The position numbers and the translations under genes are program-made. From the NCBI GenBank assembly GCA_016110215.1, contig JADWQD010000008.1:806001-870000 (forward strand): 64,000 bases of DNA, in the 5' to 3' direction. The DNA comes from Capronia americana (lineage: Eukaryota > Ascomycota > Eurotiomycetes > Chaetothyriales > Herpotrichiellaceae). Shown one piece after another: positions 23,539-35,085 of this stretch (position 1 is its first letter; each line of letters opens with the position of its first letter). Below the pieces are notes generated by a model. That model was not told the DNA's origin. It worked only from the letters and a program-made list of their open reading frames with translations, and searched no databases.

Positions 23539-25689
23539 TCACAGGTGTGGTTCCCCGTGCTTCATGTCCGCAGTCAAGGTTTCAGTTTGGCCGTCCAGCC
23601 CAATCACACTCTCTCCGCGGTTACCGACCCAAGGACCCTTGTGAACTCTTTTGCTACCCAGTATCGGCGAATCGTCTTCTGCTCGGATATACCACGCCAG
23701 GTCCGCGAGGGGGTCCACATCATCCGGCCCTAGGCCATTGCCCAAGTACGACCAACGATTCCCGTAAATGTACGTGAAGTCCCAGTCTTCATATCGAGGT
23801 TGCTCAATCGCCCGCAGGTAGTGGACTGTTGACCCCACCCACAGGGCGGCTACCTTGTTGTTGTGCCTGAGTTTGTACCATGAGTTGCAGTCCTCGCTCC
23901 ATACTGTCGTGTTGAAGAACAGATCCTTGTGTTGCATGAACTCGTTGGCTGCCTGAAGTTTGGGCGCGACAGATCTGCTGACAGTCAGTGGACGGAAGAC
24001 GGAGAATAGTGTGGCAAAAATGCAAGACGGATGCAACAGATGGGATCATGGGTTAGGACCCCAAGGTCGACGGAGTCTCCATACCTGATGTCTTCGGTCT
24101 GGATGCGATTGATGAATTTGCAGATATAGTCGCCCTGGGCCTCGATGGCACTCAACACTGGACCGTTTCCGATGGGGCAGTTTGGTCCCAGAAATGTGAA
24201 ATAGTTGGGGAACTCGGGCACTCCCACCCCTAGATATCCTTTAGGTTCGTTCGCCCAAATCTCGCGGAGATCCTGGCCGTTTCTCCCTATCACTGGATAT
24301 TTCGGCTTGAACGACGTATCGAATCCGCTGGCGCAGATGATCACATCGACAGGGAACTCTCGACCTGACGCACTCTTGACACTGGTCTCGGTGACTTCGG
24401 CAAGAGCTTCATGCACGACTTCGACCTTTTCATGCGATAAGGCGCTCAGGTAGCCAACCCCAGGTGTCAAGCGACGACATCCCAAGGGCCACGTAGGAAC
24501 GATCTTGTCCGCGAGGGCATCGTCGCCCAAGACAGATCGCATCTGGCTCGTGAATTGTCGCTTCGCTTCCCGGCATTCAGGCGTGTTCTTCAGAAAGATC
24601 TTGAAGAAACCATTGTTGGTTGCTTCCACGTGCTTTCTGAGGGCGAGATGGGCTTGAGGGTCGCGTGCGTAATTATCCATTTCCTCCTGGGAGAACTTTC
24701 GGGGAAGGCTGTTCCCGAACGGAGTCACTACCCAAGCCGGGCTGCGGATCATGTTGACCACCTTCTGGGCTTTTGGGAGGATGGCTGGGAGGATTTGAAT
24801 TGCAGAAGACCTACCCCTGTAAGTTTGGACGACACAAGCTTGGTGACATCGATCAACTCACCCGTTCCCAATCAAGGCGACCTTCTTGTCGGTCAGATCG
24901 AGTGATTCGTCCCAGGCAGCACTATGAGTGATTTGACCGCGGTACCGGGACAACCCTGGCACATCCGGCCATTTCCAAGCATTCAGCACCCCAGTGGCAT
25001 TGACAAGGACGTCGCATACGTTTTCCTGTGTCACGCCGGTCGCATCATTCCTTGTTGTAACGGTCCAAGTGCTTGAGGGTTCGTCCCATCGGCAATTTAC
25101 AACGGAATGAGAAAGTCGAATGTATTTGTCCAAGTTGTGTGCGTGGCAGAAATCCGTGAAATACCTGACCTAGGGGTCAGAGGCTTCGGGAAGCAACAGG
25201 AAGAGGAAACGTACCCCCTGATCTCTGCTGAAGTGGAATATGTGGCTTCAAAGTCTGTTTTGGGCGCAAAAGAGTACGTATAGTTGTGTGAGAAGTTATC
25301 ACAAGCACATCTGAATGGTAATTTAACCCAGGGAATACTGTAAGATGGTCGCGAGCAACTCACCCTGGATAGCGATTCTTTTGCCAAGAACATCAGCAAG
25401 GCCCTTGCCCTACCGGGGCTCCGATCAGACTTACTTCCCACCATGTGCCTCCCACTCCTGTGCAGAACGTCAGTACATAGTACAAACATGGCGAGATGAT
25501 GTTTCGCGAACCGTTGTTTTTCTCAAAGATTGTCAAGTCGATCAGGTCAAAATTTCGCTGTAGTTTGTACGCCAACAAAAGCCCGGATGCGCCCGCTCCA
25601 ACCCCTATCACTCGAAGCCGCCGGGGTCGCATAGACTCCCGCTGCAGATACGAGGGTATATCAGCTGTCGACCCGCAGTAGGAGGCCAT
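23539..25689 (-). CDS. Flavin-dependent Baeyer-Villiger monooxygenase 2
   Basis: This is a 591-residue class B monooxygenase. Exons are 25689-25512, 25457-25435, 25377-25364, 25310-25215, 25164-24862, 24810-24085 and 23974-23539; two are only 23 and 14 nt. It has an FAD Rossmann motif GVGAGASG (about 29-36), GVGGTWWENRYPG, and the fingerprint YRGQITHSAAW (about 177-187) with Tyr for Phe at the first position. GNGSSAIQILP is the NADPH Rossmann motif (about 205), followed by GCRRLTPGVGYLSA and CASGFDTSF. The active-site Arg of BVMOs is expected in the segment before the NADPH motif but cannot be assigned safely. It should convert a ketone to an ester or lactone. It differs clearly from BVMOs 1 and 3, so the three are old paralogues. 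It is divergent from the acyl-CoA synthetase. Confidence 0.9.
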
Positions 25690-25808
25690 GTTTGCGTCAG
25701 AGACAGTATTGTGCAATTACAATATCGAGAGACCGCACAGTGAGGCTGCAGATAAAACGATCATCAATCGCGATGTTGTATCACGGCTCTTGCGGTGCGC
25801 CACAGGAT

Positions 25809-25819
25809 CCGAAATGCCG
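25809..25819 (-). promoter_or_regulatory. CGG-N5-CGG operator, BVMO 2/acyl-CoA synthetase promoter
   Basis: Minus-strand CGGCATTTCGG followed by ATCC, 120 nt upstream of BVMO 2 and about 300 nt from the synthetase start. The 428-nt gap 25690-26117 holds nothing else recognised. Confidence 0.7.
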
Positions 25820-26117
25820 GGGACGCGGTCTTGTCGAATCCAGACCTCCAGGAGACTAGCCTCGGTGCTGTAGAACCATCCGCGATCAGAGAACTCAAGA
25901 TAAGTAATGGATAGATGAACAAAGCGGAGAGGCAGTGTCAGTAGTTCCATTGAGCATTCCAGCATTCGTAGCCAAGTACATTCAGACATTGCCATTAAGA
26001 GAGTCGCCAGCATGCCCCACAAGTCCATGCTTCCCGACCTTACCAGTCAGTTCCTACAACATGAGATTTCTGGGTGATCGGCCACTTTTCTAATGAACAT
26101 TGTTAGTTCCCGCCGAC

Positions 26118-27815
26118 ATGACCGTGTGGGAATGGCTCTTCGAATCCAAGCAATTCGATGAAAATGCTCGGCGCAACCCGCAAGTCGGCGTCACCAACGC
26201 AGCGACGAAGGAACGTCTGAGCTACCTCGAAGTAAAGCAATATGCCGAAATCGTGTCTGCCACTCTCAAGTTGCTTTACCACATGGAAACTGGAGACACG
26301 GTAATGCTGGTCAGCCCTAGCAGCGTCTGGTATCCGGTAGTTGTGTTTGCCGTGCTTCGAAATGGAGGTAAAGTCGTCGGCCTGTCACCTACCTCGACTC
26401 TGGAAGAAATCGTACATGGCTTGCGCACTTCAGAGGCCCGATTTGTGTTTACAGCAGCATCGTCGGCCGACCAAGCACTCACGGCAGCAGACTCGGTATC
26501 CCTCAGCCACGATCGCATCTTCACCCTCGAGGGTCAACATCCGAAGCTAGTCAGTACAAGCCAGCTGATCCGAAATGCAGCCATGTCCAACAAGGCTCCC
26601 TCCACCCAAGCATGGACATTGGCGCAAGGGACGAGCAATAAGGATGTTGCAGGATTTCTGAGCTTCACGAGCGGCACCACTGGGAATCCGAAAGCTGTAA
26701 GTCCGCCAATGTCTTGATGGAGGAGGTAGCTGAAAGCAGTGTCAGTGCATGCTGTCTCATCACAATGTGATTGCTCAGTCCCTTCAAATGGAGTCTGTTA
26801 CAAGCGCTGACGTGGATTCCGTTCTCGCCGTTTTGCCCTTCTACCACGGTAAGTGCATCTTCTCCATGGTCGACTCGCCCACAGACTGATTGTATTCCAA
26901 TCAGTTACTGGCCTTGTACACATGCTTCACTTGCCTCTTCTGCGTTACAAGGAGCTCATCATGCTGCCGAAGTACTCCTTCATCTCCATGCTGGATGCAA
27001 TCACCCAGCACCGAATCAAGGAACTGATCCTCGTCCCGCCCATCCTTATCCGGCTGGTCAGTGACCCCGTGGTGAGGAAGTACGATCTCAGCTTCGTCCG
27101 CCGCTTCAGCTCGGGCTCGGCACCGCTCCCACCTGAAATATTAAAACGACTCCAGACAACTTTTCCAAAGACTGGTTTCAAGCAGGGATATGGAATGACG
27201 GAGACTTGCTCCTGTGTCACAGCACACGATCCGTCACATTATGATTACAAGTTCGCCACAACTTGTGGTGTCATACTATCGAACACCGAGGTCAAATTCG
27301 TGGATGAGGGAGGAGCCGAGGTCGCTGAGGGTGAGATACTCGTCAAGGGTCCCCAGTGTGCCCTAGGGTATCTTCACAATGAACAGGCGACACAAGAACT
27401 CTTTGACTCAGAGGGTTGGCTCCGAACAGGCGACAAAGGCTATCTGGATCCAGACGGCTGCTTGGTCGTGACAGGCCGGCTCAAGGATCTAATAAAAGTC
27501 AAAGGGGTAGGAGTTTCACCGGTCGAGCTGGAAGACCTCCTGCTTCAACATCCGAAGGTGCGAGATGTTTGTATCTTGGGACACTCACATCCCTACAGTG
27601 GACAAGTCCCTCATGCTTACATTGTCCTGCAAAACGGGGAGATTGGCAATGCACAAGTGACGAATGAGATTGTGCAATTCGTGCAAGGCAGGAAAGCGAG
27701 GCCCAAGTGGCTTGATGGAGTGACATATATCCAGGAGGTCCCACGAGCAGGTAACGGGAAGATCTTACGGAAAGACTTGCAAAAGAAGATTAGACTAAGT
27801 GGCGTAAGATTGTGA
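26118..27815 (+). CDS. Acyl-CoA synthetase (AMP-binding, 4-coumarate-CoA-ligase-like)
   Basis: This is a 530-residue adenylate-forming CoA ligase. Exons are 26118-26696, 26746-26848 and 26905-27815. It has the ATP loop SFTSGTTGNPKA (residues ~182-193, intron right after it), LPFYHVTGLVHM, the adenine region QGYGMTETC (about 325), the hinge RTGDKGYLDPDG (about 400), GRLKDLIKVKG, and the C-terminal catalytic Lys in AGNGKILRKDL (about 511). It activates a carboxylic acid to its CoA ester through an acyl-AMP. By family it is nearest to the 4CL/medium-chain group used for aryl, branched or hydroxy acids. Its last residues are VRL, which falls short of the PTS1 consensus, so location is open. It would feed the dehydrogenase and hydratase of this cluster. 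It converges on the nitronate-monooxygenase-like gene with 69 nt between stops. Confidence 0.92.
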
Positions 27816-27884
27816 GCACTTCTACCAAAAGAGCCTTCCATGTAGTAACTAAGATTTCCTATGCTCGAAAAAGTTGCAAGTAAT

Positions 27885-29234
27885 TCACAGCTTACTGACT
27901 CGACTTTGCCCGCTCCCACTCTCCCGCTCAGACCCTGGACCTACTGTTCTGATCAGGGTAATGGTTCTTTCCAGCGCGAGTTCCGCCTCATGTTCTATCC
28001 GCGCGAGCAATTCCGAGCACGTCGGGATGTCGTGTATCAACCCTATGCATTGGCCAGCAGTCCAGACCTATTGATACGCCTGAACTTAGCTCAAGGATTT
28101 CACGGCAGAGCCGAGTTGGGACAAATCACTTACGCCAAAATCAACGTCTCCAGTGGTGAAGACTTGTCGACCTCGTTTACCGCTCACAAGCGGGGCAATC
28201 TCAGCAAACTCGCCGGTCTTACTGGTCTTTTCGATCTGCACTGCTTCACGCGAGACCTTGTTGCTGTACAGACGTGACGTGTTGGTCCACCTCCTCATCA
28301 ACAGCTCAGTATCTGTTTCTGATGCTTCACAAATGGCTTTCTTGATGTTGAGATGGACCGGTGCCTCGAGTGTACACAAGAATCTAGTCCCCATGCAAAT
28401 CCCTTCCGCGCCCATACCCAATGCCGCGAAAAGGCCTTGCCCATCGGCGAAACCGCCCGAGGCGATAAAGGGGATGTTGAGACTCTGGCGCGCGCGAGTC
28501 AAGAGGATAAAATTCGTGATATCGGTCTCGCCCACGTGGCCAGCACATTCGAATCCATCAATGGAGACAAAGTCGACCCCGAGCTTCGCAGCTGACTGTG
28601 CATGGCGTACCGTTGTGCATTTGTGGATGACGATGATATTTGCATCCTTTAGAGCCCGAATCACCGTCTGAGGACTGTTGCCGGCTGTTTCCACGACCTT
28701 GATACCTTCTTCGATGACTACGTTGACGTATGACCCGTAGTCCGGTGGTACCATTGACGGCAGGAGAGTAATGTTCACTCCAAACTATCTTGCGTGAGCT
28801 CACCATAAACATTGAATGGGGTAGATTTTTGTCTGTACCGGTTTGTTGGTCATGGAACGGCATCTGCGAATCTCCTGTCGAAGAGACTCTGTTCACCCCG
28901 AGTGAGCACGTTGCTGTACTGGAATCTGCCAGGGGCACCAAACTGTACCTGCGTCTGGTTGGGTCAAGGCTGTCAACTGCGGCACAATGACGTTCAGCAA
29001 CAGTCTTCAAGCCAGTTCGGATGTAAGAAGTTCACTCACGATGCCCAATCCTCCGGCATTACTGACGGCGCTTGCAAGTTCAGCATACCCAACCCATTGC
29101 ATGCCGCCTTGAACCACGGGTACTACAACAGGATCAGGAACCACATCATTAATCCATGGTCCGTATTTCGGTAAAAGTTTCAAACACCTACCTCTAATCC
29201 CCAGAGCATCTGTCAACTTGGTGCGTATACCCAT
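27885..29234 (-). CDS. Nitronate monooxygenase-like flavoprotein with C-terminal SKL
   Basis: This is a 345-residue TIM-barrel flavoprotein of the nitronate monooxygenase/2-nitropropane dioxygenase family. Exons are 29234-29192, 29122-29040, 28976-28949, 28888-28839, 28784-28134 and 28067-27885. Blocks visible are VPVVQGGMQWVGYAELA (about 15-31), NAGGLGILTALTQPDAE, PFGVNITLLPS, DFVSIDGFECAGHVGE with the family His, PFIASGGFADG, and GAEGICMGTRF at the FMN phosphate site. The last exon, VWTAGQCIGLIHDIPT onward, is needed for the normal family C-terminus; without it the frame reads into an intron. The chain ends Val-Ser-Lys-Leu, a canonical PTS1, so it is probably peroxisomal. Members detoxify propionate-3-nitronate, and some act as quinone or enone reductases; the cluster role is unknown. 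It is divergent from the beta-lactamase-like gene. Confidence 0.9.
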
Positions 29235-29474
29235 CCTTGGTCGCTTCTTGAATCCGGTGAGTTTGCTGGTGGCTTACGGACTGCAAAGGACTGTATTGGA
29301 GTAATGTCCCTTCGAAAGCACGGGGAGAGATATGAGCTGTCACAGCAAACCTTCATAGCCAGGTTAGCGGAGTCTCTAACATTGTACATGTAATTCCGGA
29401 AGCCCAAGCTTGCAGATCCCGTCATTGGCCCTTCTTCGTGGTTCAGAAAAGGGGGCGATCGCCTGCGCGGCCAT

Positions 29475-29485
29475 CGGCAATCCGG
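29475..29485 (+). promoter_or_regulatory. CGG-N5-CGG operator, NMO-like/esterase divergent promoter
   Basis: CGGCAATCCGG, 241 nt upstream of the nitronate-monooxygenase-like start and 141 nt upstream of the beta-lactamase-fold esterase start. The gap is 29235-29625, with no other feature recognised. Confidence 0.65.
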
Positions 29486-29625
29486 TGCGCGGCGAGGTTG
29501 CGTTCGTGTCAACCACAGCTGATGTGGGGATAAGCCGGGCGAGAGAAGTCAGGATTTGCCGCCACGGAAGGTAATGGACCTGTTACGAATGCAACATCCC
29601 AGCTTGGTATTCTGCAGCTTGCACG

Positions 29626-31059
29626 ATGGAATCAGTACACGTACAGAAAATCTTTCAAGATGTGGGCGATGACCTCAGAGGTCTACCGGGCTTTCAGGTG
29701 AAGTCAGTCGATCGAAAGGGTGAGATGAAAACGCTTGTCATGGCCCAACATCCGGCCGGTTATGGGTGAACTGACAGTATGTCTCAGGGGCTATTCTTTG
29801 CGAGGGCCAGAAAGGTAGGCGCTTTCTGGGTAGTGCCGACCGGTCGGAAGTCGACAGCAGCACGGTTTTCTGGGTGGCATCTTGTACCAAGATTGTCGTG
29901 GTGATTGCGTTGATGCAGTGTGTGGAAAGAGGACAGGTCACGCTGGACACAGTACCGGACGAGATCTTGCCAGAACTGAAAAGACTTCAGTTGCTTCAAG
30001 GTTGGACAGAAGACGGACAGCCCATACTTACCAACTGGAAAAGGCTACCAACCATAAGAGAGATCGTTAGCCACCAGAGTGGAATCTGTGTAGACATTTC
30101 GGAGCCCATCGTCACAAGGTGGAACCAGTACGTAGGGAGATCGACCAACTCGCAAACAGGGGCTATGGTGAGCAAGCCCACGCAGCTGAATACGGACATT
30201 GAAATTACTGACATGGCACAGGAAGATCTCATCTATCCTGTCGTCTTCTCGCCACGAGAAGGATGGACATATTCGGTTGGAATGGATTGGATCGGGCATT
30301 TGGTATTTCAAAGTCTATCATGTGTCGACGCGCACTAATTTGAGGTCCAGATTGCACGGCTCAACAACATGAGCCTTGGTGACTACTTTCAACAGTACAT
30401 TTTCAACCCTCTGGGCTTGGACAATACAACCTTTGAGCCGCTCGACGACCCCAAATACTGCCATCGTCTGACCGCGACACACTGGCGGCAGAAAGATGGG
30501 ACTCTGAAGCAAGCAGATGAAAATGCAGGAGCCAAGTATGCCAGATTAGGACATCACAACGGTGGTGGTGGTCTATGGAGCACTGCCGACGACCTTTGCC
30601 GACTGCTCCATCATGTCTTCCTCAGTGATAGCGAGCCCAGGCTCCTCTCTCCTGAATCCATCACAGAGATTTTTACACCCTGTCTCGATACGTCTCGGCA
30701 CATGGAGGAACGGGTCGCCAGAATGATTGAAGAGCAGGAGCTCGACATTTTACCCCAGATCCCAGTGGATGCGCCCAAGAACTTTGGTCTCGGTGTCGCC
30801 ATCAATCTCGAAGAACTCGACACGGGTCTTGGCGCTAGAAGTGCGCAATGGAGCGGCTTTCCAAACTGCTACTGGGTATGTAGCCTGTTTATCTTGGTTC
30901 CGGCAGCAGCTTACGAGTCCATTCCAGTGGGTAGACCGAGAAAAAGGCGTCGCAGGAGCAATGGTTGCTTCGGTGCTTACGTTTGCCGATCCACTATGTG
31001 TGCGAGCATTGAAAACCTTCCAGAGACAGTCCTACGAGCGGCTGGCCGCGCAGATTTAG
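29626..31059 (+). CDS. Beta-lactamase-fold serine hydrolase/esterase
   Basis: This is a 421-residue class-C-beta-lactamase-fold hydrolase (family VIII esterase/LovD-like). Exons are 29626-29719, 29788-30302, 30351-30875 and 30928-31059. It has the catalytic SxxK in VASCTK (Ser63, Lys66), VSHQSGICVD, a Tyr-containing segment FSPREGWTYSVGMDWIG, GHHNGGGGLWSTADD and the C-terminal WWVDREKGVAGAM. The first intron starts at 29720; using the earlier GT at 29698 would break the frame. There is no secretion signal, so it is probably cytosolic. It is an esterase, lactonase or transacylase in general, and in this cluster a second candidate for hydrolysing BVMO products or a conjugated substrate. It is transcribed divergently from the peroxisomal nitronate-monooxygenase-like gene. 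Confidence 0.88.
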
Positions 31060-31232
31060 AATGCAATCAGCATCTTCCTCACATAGGTTGGCTCTATATT
31101 CTGATGGCCACCTTGGCTTCCATATCCAGTGGTTGGCTGTTGCGCAAGCTGGTATGCATCCACCTTGTCCAGTTCTGTATGAATCCTATCAGTCACTTCT
31201 CAACCCAGGAATCTGTCCGTTCTGACTTGAGT

Positions 31233-31243
31233 CCGAAAAGCCG
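31233..31243 (-). promoter_or_regulatory. CGG-N5-CGG operator, SDR 2 promoter
   Basis: Minus-strand CGGCTTTTCGG followed by ACTC, the same flank as the array at 14893, 169 nt upstream of SDR 2. A second CCGGCG sequence lies next to it at 31251. The rest of the gap 31060-31411 is featureless. Confidence 0.6.
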
Positions 31244-31411
31244 GCGAGCGCCGGCGTTTTGATGTGGGGGTAGATACTTCCGGGGCCGCACTTTGGTGCT
31301 CCGACCACGGCTCATAAATGGATGCAACACGAGATTGGAGGTGAGAGGCATGAGATCAAAATTCCATTGATTGCTATCTGGAGTAACCACGTCGTCTCGA
31401 AACGCTCGAAG

Positions 31412-32371
31412 ATGGCTGCCCAAAATGCGGAGTCGAAAGTCTCGGTCATAACCGGAGCTGGTAAGGCCGAATCCCACCTGATTCATTAATTTATGGTGCA
31501 ACTGAACAATCCCTAGCGACTGGCATGGGTCGGCAAACCGCGGTAGAACTCGCCAAGAAAGGCTGGCAAGTGGCAATCCTAGATTATAACGAGACGATTG
31601 GGAGACAGACAGCTGAAGAGATCGGCGGCTCCTTCTACAAAGTGGATGTACGGTCGTGGAAGCAGCAGTTCGATGCATTTGAGCAAGTCCTGGCTAGCTA
31701 TGGCAGAGTCGACTTTGGTATGTTTACACTCGCTACCAACCGCACTAGGTGCTTACTGACAATTGGCGTCTCTAGTCTTCGCAAATGCAGGGAAACCGGA
31801 TGCTTTCGACCATTTCGACGTAGATGCACCCACATTAACTGCTGAAAGGGCTCCTGACATGGAAGTCCTCGACATTAACCTGCTCGGAGGCTGCTATACG
31901 GCAATTCTCGCCCTCTCGGCGTTTCGACGCAACCCAAGCAGCGTGCAGAAGCCGTTGCTTGTCTTGACGTCAAGTGGTGCGGGACTGTATCCGGTACCGG
32001 TGCAGCCGTTGTACGGCGCTGCGAAGCATGGCATCGTTGGTCTCGCACGCAGCATGGGGTTGCGACATAAGGATGAAGGGTTTCGAGTCTGCGCTCTTGT
32101 TCCGGGACTCGTACCGACGACTATTATGCCAAAAACGATCGTAGATCGTGTGGACCAGTCGCTGATAACGCCGACGACACACATAGCCGCCGCAATTCAG
32201 GACATGCTGGACAATACCGATCTCAACGCTACAGTCTGCGAGGCAAGCGTGGACCGAATCTTCTACCGTGACCCTCCAGATTTTCCTGATGTGGCTCAGC
32301 GGAGGGTGTTGACGGAGGTGTCTCCAAATATGGCCGAGGATTTCAAGAAGTTGAGGGATGGAACCTTGTAA
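31412..32371 (+). CDS. Short-chain dehydrogenase/reductase 2
   Basis: This is a 281-residue SDR. Exons are 31412-31460, 31517-31717 and 31776-32371. It has the cofactor motif TGAATGMG (residues 14-21, interrupted by intron 1), Asp39 after the second strand (NAD preference), FANAGKPD in place of NNAG (about 85), and Ser149/150, Tyr163 and Lys167 (YGAAK). The fold resembles 15-hydroxyprostaglandin-dehydrogenase-type SDRs that oxidise secondary alcohols. It could regenerate a ketone for a BVMO or oxidise a hydroxy acid; neither is proven. It ends tail-to-tail with BVMO 3 (286 nt between stops, no operator there). Confidence 0.9.
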
Positions 32372-32657
32372 TCGTCACGGTCGTGAGAGACTAGAGAGAC
32401 AACCATAGTTCAAGAGAAATAAAGCATATATACCTCAGATTACTCAGGCCATCTGAGCTCTCCCTGCAGGCCCGTGGTATGCCTGTCGCATGTCTCAGGG
32501 CAGCCCAAAGCTTTGCGTACGTCATCCATCAAGTACAGAGACACCATGAATCCCGCTTTTCGAAGGGTTGGGCAAGTCTTGAGATCGGCGTGAAGTCGTC
32601 ACTAGATGCACATGAGCTTGACATGTTTGATTTACAACTCGGCTGCCGGCAGTCACA

Positions 32658-34942
32658 CTATACAGTCCATGGCGTGTCCCCATTCCTGATATAAGGTGCT
32701 AAACCATCAATGTCGGGAGTACCATCTGGCAGGCCATTGTGAGCTTTAATCTTGCCATTTCCGAGGAATGCCCATTGGTTACTACTCTCATAATCGATCT
32801 CATAGTCCTCAAACCGTGGATGCCGGATTGTTTTGATGTATGCCAACGCCGTGCCGCACCAAAGTTGTGGTTCGCCGTCAATTTTACCGTTCTTGTACCA
32901 CGATCTGCGCACTCGATTAGGGTCTGGAACGATCCAGACGAACCTGGGAGATCGTACCTGCAGGGCTGTGTCCAGACCGTCTTGCGATGGAACTTCCTCA
33001 TATGCTCCTGGAATTGTGTTGCGGCGCGCTGTTTCGGTTCCACTGACAGGATGCGTTCGGCCTGCATCTTTGCCATGACGGTGCTGATGTACTCGCAAAG
33101 AACCTCGATCTGCTCAGAATGATTAGAATTCAGGCATTGGTATCTGCAAATCACTTAAGTGCGACTCACAGCGGGTAAGATGGAGCCGTTGCCCAGCGGG
33201 CCCTGAGGCCCACAGATAATGAAGTAGTTCGGGAAACCAGGTGCGGCAAGACCAAGATACGCGTTGGGGAGCCCTTTCCAATCATCTTTGATGTCAATTC
33301 CGCCGCGGCCGATAAGCTTGAAGGACGGAATGAACGACACATCAAATCCAGTGGCGCAAATCTGTTGGCGCGTTAGCAAAAAAGTAGAGACCCTCGAAGG
33401 AACCGATAGGGTTTGCTTACCAGCACGTCGAGCTCGTGTCGTGTACCATCCATCATGACCACTTCCGTCTCTTCAATGCTTTGTATGTCACCAAAGACCG
33501 ACTCTACATTCGGTTTGACCAGCGACTCGAGGTAGTTGTCCCCTGGTGTCAATCGACGGCAACCTGGCGGCCATTGTGGAATCAGTTTGGCGGCGAGCTC
33601 CTCATGGCCAGGCCCAAGTCGCTTCCGCATCTGTTCCGTCATCATCTTCTGAACGTCTCGTTGCATAGTAGTTCCGACCATGAAAACGTCGGCCATCCAG
33701 TTGACCTCCGCTTCGATCCTTTTCCGGAACCGCAGGTGATATTCAGGGTCCTCAGCGAATCTGCGCTTCTGTTCTTCCGTGAAGACGAATTGCTTGTGGC
33801 CAGAGTTCTCCGATTTATCGTCGTCGTCATTATTTTGGAACTGTGAGGAAGTGTTGCCTCCTATGGCAGGTGAGATCCATGTGGGAGAGCGCATGAAAAC
33901 CTTCAATTCCTTTGCCACTATTGTTCTGTCAAAACCCACTCAAGGTGGAGATCATCTGCAGGGTTGGGATTATTACCTTTCTGGATCTGAGGAACAATCT
34001 GACAGACAATCAGCAATCGTTTCTGTTACACGATACCGTGTACCTCACTTGTATGGCACTTGACCCTGTCCCAACGACTCCAACTCGTTTGCCGGTGCAA
34101 TCAACCGAGTCATCCCAAGCCGCAGAATGAAGCTTGGGCCGTGAAAACTTCTCCAGTCCTTCAATTTTCGGCCAAGTCCATTTGTTAAGAAAACCGGTGG
34201 CGTTGACGAGCACATCGCAAACGTCATGGATCGTCTCGCCGGTCAGCAGATTTTCCACTTCAACGTGCCATCTTCGCTCATGGTCGTCCCACACTGCCTG
34301 CTTGACTTTGTGATTCAAACGAGTGAATTGCGCTAGTTTGTTTTGTTCGTAGAATTCTAATCCGACGTGTCAGTATATAGGGGAAGCACTCAGACCTGCG
34401 GACAAGGAGCTCCAACTGACTTCTGCAATATTGGTGTATTTCTGCCGAATCAGCATAGTATTTCGACCAGTCGTGCTTGGGTTCCCACGAAAAGGCTTTC
34501 ATTGTCGTCAGCGACCAATGTCTTCGTGCACACCTGAACCAGCGCTCGGCCTTACTGTATAAATGAGCAGGTATATCACATGCACACCCAGGATATCGGT
34601 TTTCGAGCCATCTGAGCACGGAGTCAGCATACGTTGGACAGTTTTAGACCAGCGCTGAAACAAGGATTTTCCACCAGCGGATACATGTTGAGACATGTGC
34701 TGGATAAAGGTCGCAACGTTCTTTCTTTGCTGAAATGGAAAAACTCACGTTCCACCAATATCCGCGTTCTTTTCATAGATTGTGAGTTCGAATGATTCCA
34801 CATGTTTCTTCATCATGAACGCCAAACACATTCCCGAGATCCCGCTGCCGATGCATATTGCCTTGATTGGTTTGGTGACTTGTGAATGGTACAGACTGAC
34901 ATCGACATCGTAGGACGACGTGTCGTTGCTTAGCGAGCCCAT
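32658..34942 (-). CDS. Flavin-dependent Baeyer-Villiger monooxygenase 3
   Basis: This is a 580-residue class B monooxygenase. Exons are 34942-34749, 34611-34556, 34495-34421, 34356-34049, 33998-33977, 33917-33421, 33361-33170, 33109-32958 and 32904-32658. It has an FAD Rossmann motif GSGISG (32-37), DIGGTWLENRYPGCACDIP, a fingerprint FSRPKLHSAAW (about 179-189) with Arg instead of the usual Gly at position 3, an NADPH Rossmann motif GTGSSAIQ, GCRRLTPGDNYLESL and CATGFDVSF. Residues around 240-250 form a short acidic insert (NNDDDDKSENSG). The 137-nt intron after exon 1 is the longest in the gene. It has the same general reaction as the other two, but the Gly to Arg change in the fingerprint may alter NADPH handling. 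The neighbouring gene upstream is the hydratase. Confidence 0.9.
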
Positions 34943-35074
34943 AATCGCGTCTGTGCAGTGACTGCTAGACTATTGCTCGCTGTCCTCGAATTGGGATGTT
35001 AAAAGAGGCTTGTATTTTACTGACCTGGAGTGACGGGAGTTCGGCGTACTGTATGCTTGAGGCTCATGAGACCG

Positions 35075-35085
35075 CGGGAACCCGG
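35075..35085 (+). promoter_or_regulatory. CGG-N5-CGG operator, BVMO 3 promoter
   Basis: CGGGAACCCGG, 133 nt upstream of the BVMO 3 start in the gap 34943-35452. The inner bases depart from the AT-rich consensus. The site is partly palindromic and is followed by CTTTTCC, so it is a weaker call. Confidence 0.45.

Noticed and set aside
27804..27815. PTS1 on the acyl-CoA synthetase (ends VRL)
   Set aside because: Val at -3 is outside the accepted PTS1 set, so peroxisomal location was not claimed.
12381..27815. Complete acyclic-terpene (Atu/Liu) pathway
   Set aside because: No biotin-dependent carboxylase, HMG-CoA-type lyase or isohexenylglutaconyl hydratase could be recognised; only the AtuA-like and generic beta-oxidation parts are present.
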